Assembly: GCA_028687155.1 (NCBI GenBank)
Contig: JAQUAR010000066.1
Location: 1 to 7,429, forward strand
DNA from: Methylacidiphilaceae bacterium
Lineage (GTDB): Bacteria > Verrucomicrobiota > Verrucomicrobiia > Methylacidiphilales > Methylacidiphilaceae
Reading direction: 5' to 3'
Length of the DNA stretch: 7,429 nt
Shown here: one piece after another, positions 6,400-7,429 of the stretch
Numbering within the stretch: position 1 is the first letter of the stretch
Layout: every line of letters begins with the position of its first letter
The notes under the pieces: model-generated
What the model was told of the DNA's origin: nothing
The model's database searches: none
Seen by the model: the letters and a program-made list of their open reading frames with translations, nothing else
Position numbers and translations under genes: made by a program

Positions 6400-7134
6400 C
6401 TACGTCAACCCGAGAACATCCTCCATCGAGTAGACTCCCGGAGGCTTTCCTACTACCCAGCGCGCCGCCCGTAGAGCCCCGAACGCGAAGGTATCCCTTG
6501 TCTCAGCCCGGTGCGTGAGCTCCAGAACTTCTCCGGCGCCGCCGAAGAGGACGGTATGGAGTCCGACGATCTGCCCTGCGCGGATCGCATGGATCCCGAT
6601 TTCCTCCCGCTTTCGCGGCCCGGGTTCCCCCGCCCTTCCATGCCGTGCGACCTGCTCCAGCGAGAGCCCGCGCACCTCGGCGATGATTTCCGCCAAGCGG
6701 CGCGCGGTTCCACTGGGCGCATCCCGTTTCCCACGATGATGCGCTTCCACGATCTCCGAATCAAACTCGCCTCCGAGAACCGCAGTCGCCTTCCGCACGA
6801 GGTAAAAGAGAAGATTAACCCCCGTGGAAAAGTTGGGCGCCCAAACAATGGGAATCCTCTCCCCCGCCCGGCGCACCCGACAGGCCTCCTCGGGGAAGTG
6901 GCCCGTCGTCCCGACCACCAGTGGCTTGCCTTCTTCGGCGCTCGCTTCGGCGATGACGGTGGAAAACGCGTGCGAGCTAAAGTCGATCGCCACGTCGCTC
7001 CGCGCGAGCGCCGGCTTCGGAGGATCTCCTTGGTCGATTTCTCCCGCAATCTCCCAGTCGCCCACCCGACGCGCCTGCTCGAGAACCGCCGTCCCCATGC
7101 GCCCCTTAGCACCTATCACGGCTAGACGAGTCAT
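6400..7134 (-). CDS. dapB: 4-hydroxy-tetrahydrodipicolinate reductase DapB
   Basis: DapB reduces 4-hydroxy-tetrahydrodipicolinate to tetrahydrodipicolinate with NAD(P)H, the step after DapA in diaminopimelate and lysine synthesis, in the cytoplasm. The 244-residue product is at the short end of the normal range. It shows the Rossmann nucleotide-binding motif GAKGRMG (8-14), VVGTTGH (73-79), APNFSTGVN (99-107), the catalytic and substrate-binding signature EAHHRGKRDAPSGTA (130-144) with His132, His133 and Lys136, and the C-terminal ending GVYSMEDVLGL. The second beta strand ends in Glu32 and Asp34, acidic residues that could affect NADH/NADPH preference (inference only). The ATG is 15 bp after dapA and is preceded by AAGGGGAACGA, a good Shine-Dalgarno match, so dapA and dapB almost certainly share an mRNA. 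The stop is TAG. Confidence 0.97.
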   Translation of the reverse strand: MTRLAVIGAKGRMGTAVLEQARRVGDWEIAGEIDQGDPPKPALARSDVAIDFSSHAFSTVIAEASAEEGKPLVVGTTGHFPEEACRVRRAGERIPIVWAPNFSTGVNLLFYLVRKATAVLGGEFDSEIVEAHHRGKRDAPSGTARRLAEIIAEVRGLSLEQVARHGRAGEPGPRKREEIGIHAIRAGQIVGLHTVLFGGAGEVLELTHRAETRDTFAFGALRAARWVVGKPPGVYSMEDVLGLT

Positions 7135-7149
7135 TCGTTCCCCTTTTTC

Positions 7150-7429
7150 CTACTCCATTCCCACGAGCGAGAGCGTCTTCTCCAGTCGAGCCCGGCTGCT
7201 CGGCTGGAGGGGGACCAGCGGCAAGCGGACATCGGGTGCCATCCAACCTTGAAGCGAGAGAGCCGTCTTGATCGGCACGGGATTGGTCTCCACGAAAAGA
7301 TCGCGAAAGAGCGGGTAAAGACGCCGATGAAGACGTTCGGCTTCCTGGAGGTTGCCGGAGAGAAAGGTGCGCACCAAGTCGACGACCGCCTTGGGCAGGA
7401 GATTCGAGGCAACGCTGATCACCCCGACC
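7150..7429 (-). CDS. dapA: 4-hydroxy-tetrahydrodipicolinate synthase DapA, C-terminal fragment
   Basis: Only the last 92 residues are in the window; the frame stays open past the right edge. DapA condenses pyruvate with aspartate semialdehyde, the first committed step of lysine/diaminopimelate synthesis. The visible part begins at VGVISVASNLLP, the family's GVISVxSN motif near the end of the TIM barrel. The helical C-terminal domain follows, with FVETNPVPIKTAL, corresponding to the family's NPxPxKxAL signature, and ends in LEKTLSLVGME. The Schiff-base lysine and the catalytic tyrosine lie outside the window. Related NAL/DHDPS-superfamily aldolases exist, but the position directly before dapB makes DapA the best call. 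The stop is TAG. Confidence 0.93.
   Translation of the reverse strand, partial: VGVISVASNLLPKAVVDLVRTFLSGNLQEAERLHRRLYPLFRDLFVETNPVPIKTALSLQGWMAPDVRLPLVPLQPSSRARLEKTLSLVGME

Overview
The window is GC-rich, tightly packed bacterial chromosome with mostly housekeeping genes. Codon use, frequent GTG/TTG starts and 4-bp stop/start overlaps point to a high-GC organism. The order ruvC-ruvA-ruvB and the style of the RuvC and IscA-type proteins would suit the Verrucomicrobia/Planctomycetes/Chlamydiae group, but this taxonomic guess comes from memory and is weak. Nothing in the window looks like a mobile element, CRISPR array, rRNA or tRNA gene.

Layout. On the plus strand, the left edge holds the C-terminus of an APC-type amino-acid permease (1-261). 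It overlaps by ATGA with a secreted protein of an uncharacterised family (258-1367). Everything else is on the minus strand. In transcription order this is: the C-terminus of dapA (right edge), dapB, an A-type Fe-S carrier (IscA/ErpA/HesB family), an MFS transporter, ruvC, ruvA, ruvB and a secreted serine hydrolase of the class C beta-lactamase fold. The hydrolase and the secreted hypothetical gene converge and overlap tail to tail by 44 bp.

Functional groups. dapA-dapB are two consecutive steps of lysine/diaminopimelate synthesis. ruvC-ruvA-ruvB encode the Holliday-junction resolvase and its branch-migration motor, linked by two GTGA overlaps. The Fe-S carrier, MFS transporter and hydrolase have no obvious tie to these pathways and may only share transcripts.

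The most notable observation is that ruvA is interrupted by an in-frame TAG at codon 61. The amber falls exactly where the family has a Tyr, in the Leu-Tyr-Gly-Phe motif between the OB-fold domain and the helix-hairpin-helix domain. The rest of the gene is intact, in the same frame and of normal total length (203 codons). Four other genes here (dapA, dapB, the Fe-S carrier, the hydrolase) end in TAG, so global reassignment of TAG is unlikely. The choices are a sequencing or assembly error, a very recent nonsense mutation, or local readthrough. I found no convincing new multi-gene system in the window.
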